Positions 39,703 through 47,127 of a DNA stretch of 47,127 bases are shown here, piece by piece. Made by a program: the position numbers and the translations under genes. A model generated the notes under the pieces. The model worked only from the letters and a program-made list of their open reading frames with translations. It ran no database searches and was not told the origin of the DNA. The stretch is from Chitinophagales bacterium. Lineage in GTDB: Bacteria > Bacteroidota > Bacteroidia > Chitinophagales > Saprospiraceae. The DNA lies in contig JAIXKS010000029.1 of NCBI GenBank assembly GCA_026928325.1, positions 1 through 47,127 of the forward strand, read 5' to 3'. The first letter of the stretch is position 1, and every line of letters begins with the position of its first letter.

Positions 39703-40856
39703 TGACCACAGTTTTTGAATCTTTATTTATTTCGTCCTTCGGTCGATCACCTCAACACCGGGTTTTTGCACCGGGCAGAGTCAATATCATCGGCGAACAT
39801 ACGGACTATAATGATGGATTTGTCTTACCTTTTGCGACCAGTCAGGGCATTTGGTTTTTGGCATCGCCCAATTCAAAATCTACAATCAGCATCATTGCTG
39901 CCAATACAACCGAGCGCGTTGATATAGACCTTAAACAACCTGATGCGGAACAAAAACCAGGTTGGTTTAAATTTGTGCAACAAATTCTAAAAATATATTC
40001 CTCTGTAAATATTTTAGGCTTTGATCTCGTTTTTGGTGGTAATTTACCGGTTGGAGCTGGCATATCTTCATCCTCTGCACTGACTTGTGGCATGATAGCT
40101 ATAATCGACCAACTCCATGACATGAATAGAAGTACAACAGAACTGGTACAAATGGCTGTCACTGCAGAAAGAGGGTATGGCGTACAAGGTGGTATCATGG
40201 ATCAATTTACCATATTCAACGGTAGAAAAAACCAAGCGATTTTACTGGATTGTCAAGATAATTCATTTGAATATATTGATTTAAAATTGGCAGATTATTC
40301 TTTTTATCTGATCAATACCCAAGTCAAACACAACCTCATCGATACAGATTATAATCAGCGTCATAACGAATGTATCGAAGCGACACATTGGATTCATGAC
40401 CATTACAAACCGATTACAACATTGAGATCCTTGGTCTCCGATGATTTATCTGCACTCCAGCCGATAATGGATGAAGTTTTGTACAAAAGGGTCAGCTACG
40501 TCGTTGAAGAAAACGAACGTGTCCTCCTAGCAAAACAAGCCTTAAATAAGGCTGATTTGCATACATTGGGAGCGCTGCTTTATGCTTCTCATGAAGGATT
40601 ATCAAAAAAATATGAAGTAAGCTGTCCGGAATTAGATTGGTTGGTGGCATATTCTAGCACAAACCCGACATTTGTCGGAAGTAGAATGATGGGCGGCGGT
40701 TTTGGAGGATGTACCTTAAACTTATTAAAAGGTAGCCTTCATGCAGCCGATGAAGCAGCTTTAATCCAACAATACTACCATACTTTTGGAATGAAACCGG
40801 ACATCATACCTGTTAGTCCTGCCTCGGGTATAATAGAAACTTGCTCAAAAATCTAA
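39702..40856 (+). CDS. galK: Galactokinase GalK
   Basis: 384-aa GHMP kinase phosphorylating galactose at C1 in the Leloir pathway. The galactokinase signature PGRVNIIGEHTDYNDGF (residues 24-40), the ATP-binding loop LPVGAGISSSSAL (about 115-127) and the C-terminal RMMGGGFGGCTLNL are all present. The catalytic Asp lies in QGGIMDQF. Length is normal. galT and galE are not nearby. Its ATG overlaps the ABC exporter stop, an unusual partnership that may simply be operon packing. Confidence 0.94.
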   Translation: MTTVFESLFISSFGRSPQHRVFAPGRVNIIGEHTDYNDGFVLPFATSQGIWFLASPNSKSTISIIAANTTERVDIDLKQPDAEQKPGWFKFVQQILKIYSSVNILGFDLVFGGNLPVGAGISSSSALTCGMIAIIDQLHDMNRSTTELVQMAVTAERGYGVQGGIMDQFTIFNGRKNQAILLDCQDNSFEYIDLKLADYSFYLINTQVKHNLIDTDYNQRHNECIEATHWIHDHYKPITTLRSLVSDDLSALQPIMDEVLYKRVSYVVEENERVLLAKQALNKADLHTLGALLYASHEGLSKKYEVSCPELDWLVAYSSTNPTFVGSRMMGGGFGGCTLNLLKGSLHAADEAALIQQYYHTFGMKPDIIPVSPASGIIETCSKI

Positions 40857-40924
40857 TATTTAAGAATTCTTTAATGATGTTTTAAATAATAATAGCGTTA
40901 TATCACCAAAATCAATTTACAACC

Positions 40925-42904
40925 TTGCTAAAAAAGAGTTTCAAAATATTATCAATTACTTGGCGTGGGTGTATGATGCTAGCTCTTATTCATTTATACC
41001 AAATAGGCAGCTGCCAAGCGGTTCAGACTAGCGGATTATCGGCAAAAGAAAAGAAAGTATATGAAGAAGCTAAGACCTTTGCTCAAAATAAAAAGACCGA
41101 AAAAAGTATAACCGCTTTTCGCAAGGTCCTAAATATGCAACCTAATTTTACTGAAGGTTATCTTAGATTAGGTTCTCAATATTATATCTCTAAAGACTTC
41201 ATTCAAGCGGAGGCAGCCTTTTTGAAGGCCATCCAACTTGATTCGCTTTATGATGCAGAGATGTTTTATTCGCTTGCTCAAACACAAGTTGAACTCGATA
41301 AATATCTAGAAGCTGCCAATCATCTAACCACCTACTGCAGATTATCTTCCAACGAAAAAAAAATAGAAAGAGCCCAAAAGCAAATCTTGGATTTAAGATT
41401 CATGGACGATGCAATCAAGCATCCAGTTCCCTTCAAACCAAGTAATGTTGGCGCTGTCATTAATTCGGGTAATTCTGTGTATTCTCCATTGATTTCTGTT
41501 GATGGCCAGTTTTTAATATTTACCAAAAATGTTAAAAATCCCGGAGATTTTATCGGGCAAGAAGATATCTATATGGCCGTTAAAGATAGTATGGGTTGGT
41601 CAAAAACCATACCTATGTCCGGCGTCAATACCGTGCAAAACGAAGGTGCTTTTACTATATCCGGAGATGGAAGTTATATCGTATTTACAGCCTGTGATCG
41701 CAGAGAAAGTTTCGGAAGTTGTGATTTGTACTATTCGATGTTTATCGACGATCGTTGGACGAAGCCCATCAATATGGGTAAGGTCGTCAATTCTGTGACT
41801 TGGGATTCGCATCCGACACTCTCGGTCGATGGCAGGACGATGATATTTTCCAGCCGACGAAAAGGCTCAATCGGAGGTTCTGATTTGTGGATGACTCAAA
41901 AAGATGAGAAAGGAAGTTGGATGCAGCCATGGAACCTGGGTTCAACCATCAATACCGAAGGAGATGACGAAAGTCCCTTCTTGCATCCAGATGGCCAAAC
42001 CTTATACTTTCGATCCAATGGTCGTCCCGGCATGGGAAACTTTGATATTTATTATGCTCGATATGACTACGAAAAAGAAACTTGGAGCGAACCAGTAAAT
42101 CTAGGATACCCTATTAATACGGAAGGTAATGAAGGTAGCCTCACCGTATCCTTAGACGGTAAAACAGCGTGGTATGCCAGCGACAAAGATTATGAAAAGG
42201 ATCTCCTGCTCGACCATCTCAACATCTATTCTTTTGAGCTATACGAGGGTGTAAGACCGATACCATCGACCTATGTCAAAGGGTATATTAGTGATATCCA
42301 AACGAAAAAAACATTGGCTGGTGCGGTAGAAATAGTAGATTTAAGCACAGGAAAAACTATTTTTAAAGTAAAAACAGGCCAAGATGGGCATTTTGTAGCA
42401 GCCTTGCCAAGCAAAAAACAGTATGCCTGTAAAGTAGAGGCTAACCAATATGTTTTTTATTCTCAACAGTTTGATTTAAAAAACGAGAACCAAGGATTAT
42501 TACCTTATATTTTAGACATAGGATTATCTCCTATACCTAATTTGCAAGCTGCAAAAGAAGACCACTCAATGATCCTAAGAAATGTATTTTTTATAACCGG
42601 ATCCTCCGAACTATTAGAACAATCAGCCTTTGAGATTCAAACTATAGTTCGCATGATGAACGATTATCCGGCTATGAAAATCAAGATAATCGGACATACG
42701 GACAACATCGGCAACGAAAAAGATAATCAACTTTTATCAGAGAAAAGAGCCAAATCCGTCAGCGATGAACTCATCCATAAAGGTATTGCCGCAGAAAGAA
42801 TATCCTATGAAGGAAAAGGCGCGTCCCAACCTATTTCTGACAATCAAACGCCAGAAGGAAGAAGCCAGAATCGACGAACAGAAATGATTATCTTTAATCA
42901 ATAA
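40925..42904 (+). CDS. PorE-like TPR/PD40/OmpA outer-membrane lipoprotein
   Basis: 659-aa exported protein with four modules: TPR repeats (about residues 40-150); a beta-propeller of PD40/WD40-like repeats (about 165-440: FTISGDGSYIVFTA, PTLSVDGRTMIFSSRR, PFLHPDGQTLYFRSNG); a carboxypeptidase-regulatory-like beta domain (about 448-540); and an OmpA_C peptidoglycan-binding domain (about 550-655: IKIIGHTDNIGNEKDNQLLSEKRAKSV). This is the layout of PorE, a type IX secretion component that ties the machine to peptidoglycan. A TTG start (40925) is taken because it gives a basic n-region and a lipobox-like IGSC; ATG 40973 would be too short a signal. No porP/sprF lies beside it. Confidence 0.82.
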   Translation: MLKKSFKILSITWRGCMMLALIHLYQIGSCQAVQTSGLSAKEKKVYEEAKTFAQNKKTEKSITAFRKVLNMQPNFTEGYLRLGSQYYISKDFIQAEAAFLKAIQLDSLYDAEMFYSLAQTQVELDKYLEAANHLTTYCRLSSNEKKIERAQKQILDLRFMDDAIKHPVPFKPSNVGAVINSGNSVYSPLISVDGQFLIFTKNVKNPGDFIGQEDIYMAVKDSMGWSKTIPMSGVNTVQNEGAFTISGDGSYIVFTACDRRESFGSCDLYYSMFIDDRWTKPINMGKVVNSVTWDSHPTLSVDGRTMIFSSRRKGSIGGSDLWMTQKDEKGSWMQPWNLGSTINTEGDDESPFLHPDGQTLYFRSNGRPGMGNFDIYYARYDYEKETWSEPVNLGYPINTEGNEGSLTVSLDGKTAWYASDKDYEKDLLLDHLNIYSFELYEGVRPIPSTYVKGYISDIQTKKTLAGAVEIVDLSTGKTIFKVKTGQDGHFVAALPSKKQYACKVEANQYVFYSQQFDLKNENQGLLPYILDIGLSPIPNLQAAKEDHSMILRNVFFITGSSELLEQSAFEIQTIVRMMNDYPAMKIKIIGHTDNIGNEKDNQLLSEKRAKSVSDELIHKGIAAERISYEGKGASQPISDNQTPEGRSQNRRTEMIIFNQ

Positions 42905-42999
42905 TGTGTATCTAATTCGATACCCTTTTAGTGCCCTTAGTCGTAAGTTTAAAAAAAAACAAATAGGTGCGTTCCTTTTATGAATCACGCCGTACAAAC

Positions 43000-44055
43000 T
43001 TATTGTTGTAATTGAGATCTCTTTTTTTGGGCAATTTTAGAAACCGTGACAGATAAAAACGTTGCCACCGACAAAATTACAATTAAGAGTAGAAGATTGC
43101 CAATGTTTTGTAATGCGACCGATAGGATGATAAAAGCCATACAGAGAACAACGAGCAAACTTGTCGCCTGCATGTGCGTAAAACCAGCATCTATGAGCAT
43201 GTGATGAATATGTCTTCTATCTGGGTGAAACGGAGATTTCCCGTCTAAAATACGCAAAATAAATACGCGTAGTGTATCAAACAAAGGCAAAATCAAAATG
43301 CCGATAGCAATCGACGGTGCCGATCTGAAAGTATAAGGAGAATTAGCCAGGTGCGCTTGTATCTCTATAAATTGAATGGCAAGAATGGCGCAAATCAATC
43401 CTATAAATAAAGAACCGGTGTCCCCCATAAATATTTTAGCCGGCGTAATATTAAATTTTAAAAATGCTAATAGCGATCCAAACAAGGCAAAAGCAAGAAT
43501 CGAAAACTCAATACTGCCAATCAAATAAAACCAAGCTCCAAATACAGAAGTCGTCAATAAACCAAGCGATGCACTTAGACCATTAATACCATCTATAAGA
43601 TTAAAGCCATTAATGATCACGAGTATCGTAAACATTGAAAATAAGATACTCCAATATTCAGGCATAGCATAAACGCCAAAAAAACCATATAAACTCGTTA
43701 GCCGAACATTGGCTTTGAGTACTAGGATGGCTGTTGCGAAAAGTTCACCTAAAAACTTACTCCTTGGTGAAATGGATATAATATCATCCTTCACCCCAAT
43801 CAAAAAGATAATGATAAAAGCAGCAAGAATATATTGCAAATTGTCAAAATATTGGAATGGGAGCCAGAAAACAATAGCGAATAAGGTCCCCGCAAAAATC
43901 GCAATACCGCCTAGAGATGGTGTACGTGATGAATGAGAACTGCGCTCATTGGGTGTATCCACCAAATTTTTCTTAAATGCGATGTATATAATCGACGGTA
44001 TGGCTAAATATGTTAGCGCAAATGAAGTAAGAAATGTTAAAACAACATCATACAT
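43000..44055 (-). CDS. WecA/TagO-like undecaprenyl-phosphate GlcNAc-1-P transferase
   Basis: 351-aa polytopic transferase (about ten or eleven helices) of the MraY/WecA superfamily, linking a sugar-1-phosphate to undecaprenyl phosphate. Signatures: NERSSHSSRTPSLGGIAIF; GVKDDIISISPRSKFLGE (DD metal site); NGFNLIDGINGLSASLG; FMGDTGSLFIGL; and HPDRRHIHHML, the His-rich loop of the WecA/TagO/RgpG branch rather than MraY. It would start synthesis of O-antigen, capsule or similar polysaccharide. Transcribed leftward, convergent with the PorE-like gene. Confidence 0.9.
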   Translation of the reverse strand: MYDVVLTFLTSFALTYLAIPSIIYIAFKKNLVDTPNERSSHSSRTPSLGGIAIFAGTLFAIVFWLPFQYFDNLQYILAAFIIIFLIGVKDDIISISPRSKFLGELFATAILVLKANVRLTSLYGFFGVYAMPEYWSILFSMFTILVIINGFNLIDGINGLSASLGLLTTSVFGAWFYLIGSIEFSILAFALFGSLLAFLKFNITPAKIFMGDTGSLFIGLICAILAIQFIEIQAHLANSPYTFRSAPSIAIGILILPLFDTLRVFILRILDGKSPFHPDRRHIHHMLIDAGFTHMQATSLLVVLCMAFIILSVALQNIGNLLLLIVILSVATFLSVTVSKIAQKKRSQLQQ

Positions 44056-44220
44056 TGCGTAATTTTTTTAAACGTGGTAAAGGTAGTGACTTTTTAAATC
44101 ATATTAAAAATAATTTTAATAAATATTTAATTTTAAAAATAACTTTTAACAAAACAAAGGTATTCCATTTAAACTATTTAGCAACAAATTGTCGTAAAAT
44201 ATCTAAAATCCTTTTAAAAT

Positions 44221-45480
44221 TTATTGTAATTCCACAATAAATCCTAAATCCATAAGGTCGTTCCAAAAATTTTGATAGCTCTTTTCCACCACTGCCGAAT
44301 CCCGGATAACAATAGGATGTAGGATTGATAACGGAGCAAAGCTCATCGCCATTCGGTGATCGTTATAGGTATCAAATTCAACAGTATTGGCCGGAAAGGC
44401 GACCTTTCCCTCTTGTAAATAATATTCTATCTTAGAATTTTTACTAAATTTTTGAGGCATTTTCATCAAAGCCACATTCACTTTACAAAGTTCATTTTTT
44501 AATGCCTCTATTCGGTTGGTCTCCTTAATCTTTAGCGTTTGTAATCCGGAAAACAACACTTGAACGCCATTTCCTGCACATAATAAAGATATCGTCTGCA
44601 CAAGATCTGGAAATTGAATACAATTTAATTCGATGTAATCTTTTATCTGTACTCCCTGTTTTTTAATAATTCTTATTTCCCTATTATTGTATTTCGTTTC
44701 AATTCCAAAATTATTGGCTATCTCTGCGATGGCGCAATCGCCTTGTATGCTATCTTTATTGAGGCCTTGGAGGATAATATCTGCCGATTCGCTCAAACCA
44801 GCTATTAAGTACATATAAGATGCCGAAGACCAATCGGATTCTACATAATAATCTTTTGCAAGGTAAGATTGCGGTGCCACGGTCAATACCTTTCCCATTC
44901 TGATAACCTCTACACCAAAATCACTCATTATCTGTATCGTCATTTCGATGTACGGTTCAGATACAATTTCGCCCTCTAAAGTAATTTCTAAACCTGATGC
45001 TAACGTTGGTGCTATCAAAAGTAGTGCTGAAACAAACTGACTACTGACATTCGCAGCAAGACTTATCCTAGTTTTCTTTTGTTTTGAAGGTGACTTAATT
45101 CGAAGTGGTGGAAAGCCTTCCTCTTCCAAATATTCTATATCTGCTCCTAACTCATTGAGTGCATCGACCAATGCCTTTACTGGCCTTTGCTTCATTTGGG
45201 TGGAACCGGTCAATATTTGTTCTCCTGATTGAAGAGACAGAAAGGCTGTCATAAATCGAAATGTTGTACCGGCATGATGTGCATCAAGCAAATCGGCATT
45301 AGATGCTAGAAGTTGCTCTAATATCTGAGTGTCTTGACTGTCTGAAAGATTATCAATCGCATAATCCAAACCTGATAATGCTCGAATCAACAACACCCTA
45401 TTCGAAATGCTCTTCGACCCTTTCAATGCGATTTTGCCTTGAATGTGCCCATTCGGGTGTGATATCATCCTAGCCAACAT
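44221..45480 (-). CDS. aroA: EPSP synthase AroA
   Basis: 419-aa 5-enolpyruvylshikimate-3-phosphate synthase of the shikimate pathway. Motifs: LKGSKSISNRVLLIRAL (substrate Lys and Ser-Lys-Ser), HHAGTTFRFMTAFLS in place of the usual NAGTAMRP, QMKQRPVKALVDAL, SDWSSASYMY, PDLVQT (catalytic Asp), LKIKETNRIEAL (Glu) and NDHRMAMSF. The HAGT variant is frequent in Bacteroidota enzymes as far as I recall. Length is within range. It ends a leftward phoH-osmC-aroA run, 4 nt after osmC. Confidence 0.93.
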   Translation of the reverse strand: MLARMISHPNGHIQGKIALKGSKSISNRVLLIRALSGLDYAIDNLSDSQDTQILEQLLASNADLLDAHHAGTTFRFMTAFLSLQSGEQILTGSTQMKQRPVKALVDALNELGADIEYLEEEGFPPLRIKSPSKQKKTRISLAANVSSQFVSALLLIAPTLASGLEITLEGEIVSEPYIEMTIQIMSDFGVEVIRMGKVLTVAPQSYLAKDYYVESDWSSASYMYLIAGLSESADIILQGLNKDSIQGDCAIAEIANNFGIETKYNNREIRIIKKQGVQIKDYIELNCIQFPDLVQTISLLCAGNGVQVLFSGLQTLKIKETNRIEALKNELCKVNVALMKMPQKFSKNSKIEYYLQEGKVAFPANTVEFDTYNDHRMAMSFAPLSILHPIVIRDSAVVEKSYQNFWNDLMDLGFIVELQ

Positions 45481-45484
45481 AGCT

Positions 45485-45907
45485 CTATCCTTCTTGTGCT
45501 TCCGGCCAAATAAAGGTTATGTTTTGTATAATATCCGGATGTAGAGATAATGCAACCGGACAAGTTCTACCTGCAACTTCAAGGATTTTTCTTTCTTTGG
45601 ATGAATAGGAGATATCTTTAGGAAAAATGACATTCACATCAACTCCAGAGATACGTCGCGGATCTGCGCCCATGTGTTTGGTGATTTCAAGTTTTGTATG
45701 ATCAATATTGATATTGTGATTATTAGCAGCAATGCCCATAATCGTCACCATACAAGAACCCAACGAAGTCGCTGCTAAATCTGTTGGCGAAAAAGCCGCT
45801 CCTTGTCCATTGTTATCCACTGGCGCATCTGTAATGATCGTTTGTCCCGAACGAATATGCGTACATTCGGTTCGGAGATTTCCAAGATATAAAATTGTTG
45901 ATGTCAT
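45485..45907 (-). CDS. OsmC/Ohr family protein
   Basis: 140-aa OsmC-like thiol peroxidase fold. The two reactive cysteines are in LAATSLGSCMVTIMGIAAN (about residue 52) and GRTCPVALSLHPDI (about residue 117). These give reduction of organic peroxides or related detoxification. The subfamily is closer to the YhfA-type stand-alone OsmC proteins than to Ohr (inference). It lies between phoH and aroA on the same strand with short gaps. Confidence 0.9.
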   Translation of the reverse strand: MTSTILYLGNLRTECTHIRSGQTIITDAPVDNNGQGAAFSPTDLAATSLGSCMVTIMGIAANNHNINIDHTKLEITKHMGADPRRISGVDVNVIFPKDISYSSKERKILEVAGRTCPVALSLHPDIIQNITFIWPEAQEG

Positions 45908-45929
45908 GTTGATTGGTTGATTATGTTAG

Positions 45930-46967
45930 TTAAATAGGTGCTTGATCTTTAGATTCGTCTATATTAGCCCGTTCTGCTTCTTTGAGTTCTCTCAATCGAA
46001 CTTTTTCAGCTTGGTCTGCTTCATCTGCCAAATCATACGATTTAATTATTTCCTTTACAAGTCGGTGTCGGACTACGTCTTCTGAACTAAGGTATAATTG
46101 TCCAATACCATCAATAGGAGCTAGGATTTCTAAAGCCTTGCGCAGTCCACTTTTTTGGTGTCCCGGCAAGTCAATTTGCGATAAATCTCCCGTAATAATA
46201 GCTTTAGCACTAGGGCCAATTCTTGTTAAAAACATTTTCAACTGTGTCGTTGTACAGTTTTGAGCCTCGTCCAAAATAATAAACGCATGATCAAGCGTCC
46301 TTCCGCGCATAAAAGCTAAAGGTGCAACCTCGATGACTCTATTGGTGATAAAGAAATTTAGTTTCTCAGCAGGCAACATATCATCCAATGCATCATATAG
46401 CGGTCTCAAATATGGATCTACTTTATCTTTCATATCTCCCGGCAAAAAACCCAGATGCTCACCTGCTTCGATGGCTGGTCGCGTCAAAATTATTTTTTTA
46501 ACTAACTTGGATTTTAAAGCGCGAATCGCTAACGCCATAGCCGTATAAGTCTTCCCGGTACCAGCTGGGCCAATGGCAAAAACGATATCATTCTGTGCAG
46601 AACACTCCACCAATAATTTTTGGTTTTTTGTTTTAGCCTTGATAGGTACTCCGTTTTTGCCATAAACGATGACACTACCAGAAGCATGATGTTCTATTTT
46701 ATCCTCCATACTATTGCCATCCATTAGGAGTTCTTCTACATCATGTGTCGTAAAGCCGGGTTTATCCTTGGCCATTCTTACCATGATGTCAATTTTACCT
46801 TTAACGGCTTCTATGTGTTTTTTATCGCCTTTCAACCGTATGGTACTACCCCGAGAGGTAATCTGAACTTGCTGATATGCTTTCTTTAAAATATTTAGTT
46901 TGGCATTATTCTCACCATATAAATCCAATGGGTCAACACCTTCAATGTTTAATACTACTTCGCTCAA
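45930..46967 (-). CDS. PhoH-like ATPase (YbeZ type)
   Basis: 345-aa PhoH family NTPase. Residues 1-80 form a KH-like N-terminal region. The ATPase core has Walker A IGPAGTGKTYTAMALAIRAL (about residue 137) and Walker B AFIILDEAQNCT, with GDLSQIDLPGHQKSGL following. The family partners with YbeY in RNA metabolism and rRNA maturation. The start is TTG at 46967 (MSEVVLNIEGVDPLDLYG), which matches the N-terminus of homologues; no nearby ATG would. First in a leftward run with osmC and aroA. The last 160 nt of the window upstream are AT-rich and show nothing else. Confidence 0.93.
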   Translation of the reverse strand: MSEVVLNIEGVDPLDLYGENNAKLNILKKAYQQVQITSRGSTIRLKGDKKHIEAVKGKIDIMVRMAKDKPGFTTHDVEELLMDGNSMEDKIEHHASGSVIVYGKNGVPIKAKTKNQKLLVECSAQNDIVFAIGPAGTGKTYTAMALAIRALKSKLVKKIILTRPAIEAGEHLGFLPGDMKDKVDPYLRPLYDALDDMLPAEKLNFFITNRVIEVAPLAFMRGRTLDHAFIILDEAQNCTTTQLKMFLTRIGPSAKAIITGDLSQIDLPGHQKSGLRKALEILAPIDGIGQLYLSSEDVVRHRLVKEIIKSYDLADEADQAEKVRLRELKEAERANIDESKDQAPI

Positions 46968-47127
46968 TATACAATATAGGTTTTAAATTATCCAGCACTA
47001 CAATTTTCTAATATCTACTAATTATTTTTATTTAATTCAACTATATATTTAAAAAAATTCTAATATATTAATACTAAATCTTTTCTTTGTGCAAAAATAT
47101 TGAAGTTTAATTTAAATTCCAAGTAAT

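Overview
The window reads as chromosomal DNA of a Bacteroidota bacterium, most likely from the Saprospiria/Chitinophagia side of the phylum (inference). Reasons: AT-rich intergenic DNA, start codons without Shine-Dalgarno sequences, repeated -7 boxes of the TAnnTTTG type, a PorE-like TPR/PD40/OmpA protein, a PcrB-type prenylglyceryl-phosphate synthase, stand-alone RfaE2, and a fabH-efp-accB-accC cluster. No tRNA, rRNA, CRISPR array, prophage or complete insertion sequence was seen.

Layout. (1) 1-2456 is a low-GC accessory stretch: a broken DUF6088/AbiEi-type antitoxin remnant fused in frame to a winged-helix fragment, a HEPN-domain protein with an R-x4-H motif, and three very small membrane proteins. 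(2) 2457-6113: a short-chain prenyl diphosphate synthase, then a + strand run of luciferase-like monooxygenase, DinB, AlkA-like glycosylase and DUF486 protein, closed by a strong bidirectional terminator. (3) 6250-16546: Prc protease, a truncated methylmalonyl-CoA mutase-like protein, Nfu scaffold, inositol monophosphatase, YraN, TraB/GumN lipoprotein, RlmB-type methyltransferase, a cysteine-pair lipoprotein, an exported sialidase and an ECF sigma factor. (4) 16922-17827: two small heat-shock proteins with a candidate sigma-54 promoter. (5) 18105-21596: gcvT, a Cys/Met-metabolism PLP enzyme, radC and an isoprenylcysteine-methyltransferase-like membrane protein. (6) 21724-24852: pcrB-rsgA-murA, with a fosfomycin-insensitive type of MurA active site. 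(7) 25000-31582: pepD, and opposite it a tight run panD, flippase-like protein, rfaE2, nif3, cdsZ, TPR protein. (8) 31872-33920: hutI and a thioredoxin-SPOR fusion. (9) 34259-42904: fabH-efp-accB-accC, an MsbA-like ABC exporter, galK and a PorE-like protein. (10) 43000-46967: WecA/TagO-like transferase and phoH-osmC-aroA.

How it fits together: most genes are core envelope and lipid metabolism. The prenyl diphosphate synthase has the residue pattern of a C20 (GGPP) enzyme and PcrB would use GGPP, which suggests archaeal-type ether-lipid precursors. FabH and AccBC feed fatty acid synthesis; MurA, the WecA-like enzyme, RfaE2, the MsbA-like exporter and the OmpA/SPOR proteins serve peptidoglycan, polysaccharide and outer-membrane functions.

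The least conventional signal is a pair of fold-back elements, at 12720-12878 and 21613-21720. They share terminal inverted repeats and flanking TA dinucleotides, and one is an internal-deletion derivative of the other. Each sits at the 3' end of a gene, and one supplies the last eight codons and stop of the rlmB-like gene. I did not find a clear large undescribed multi-gene system.
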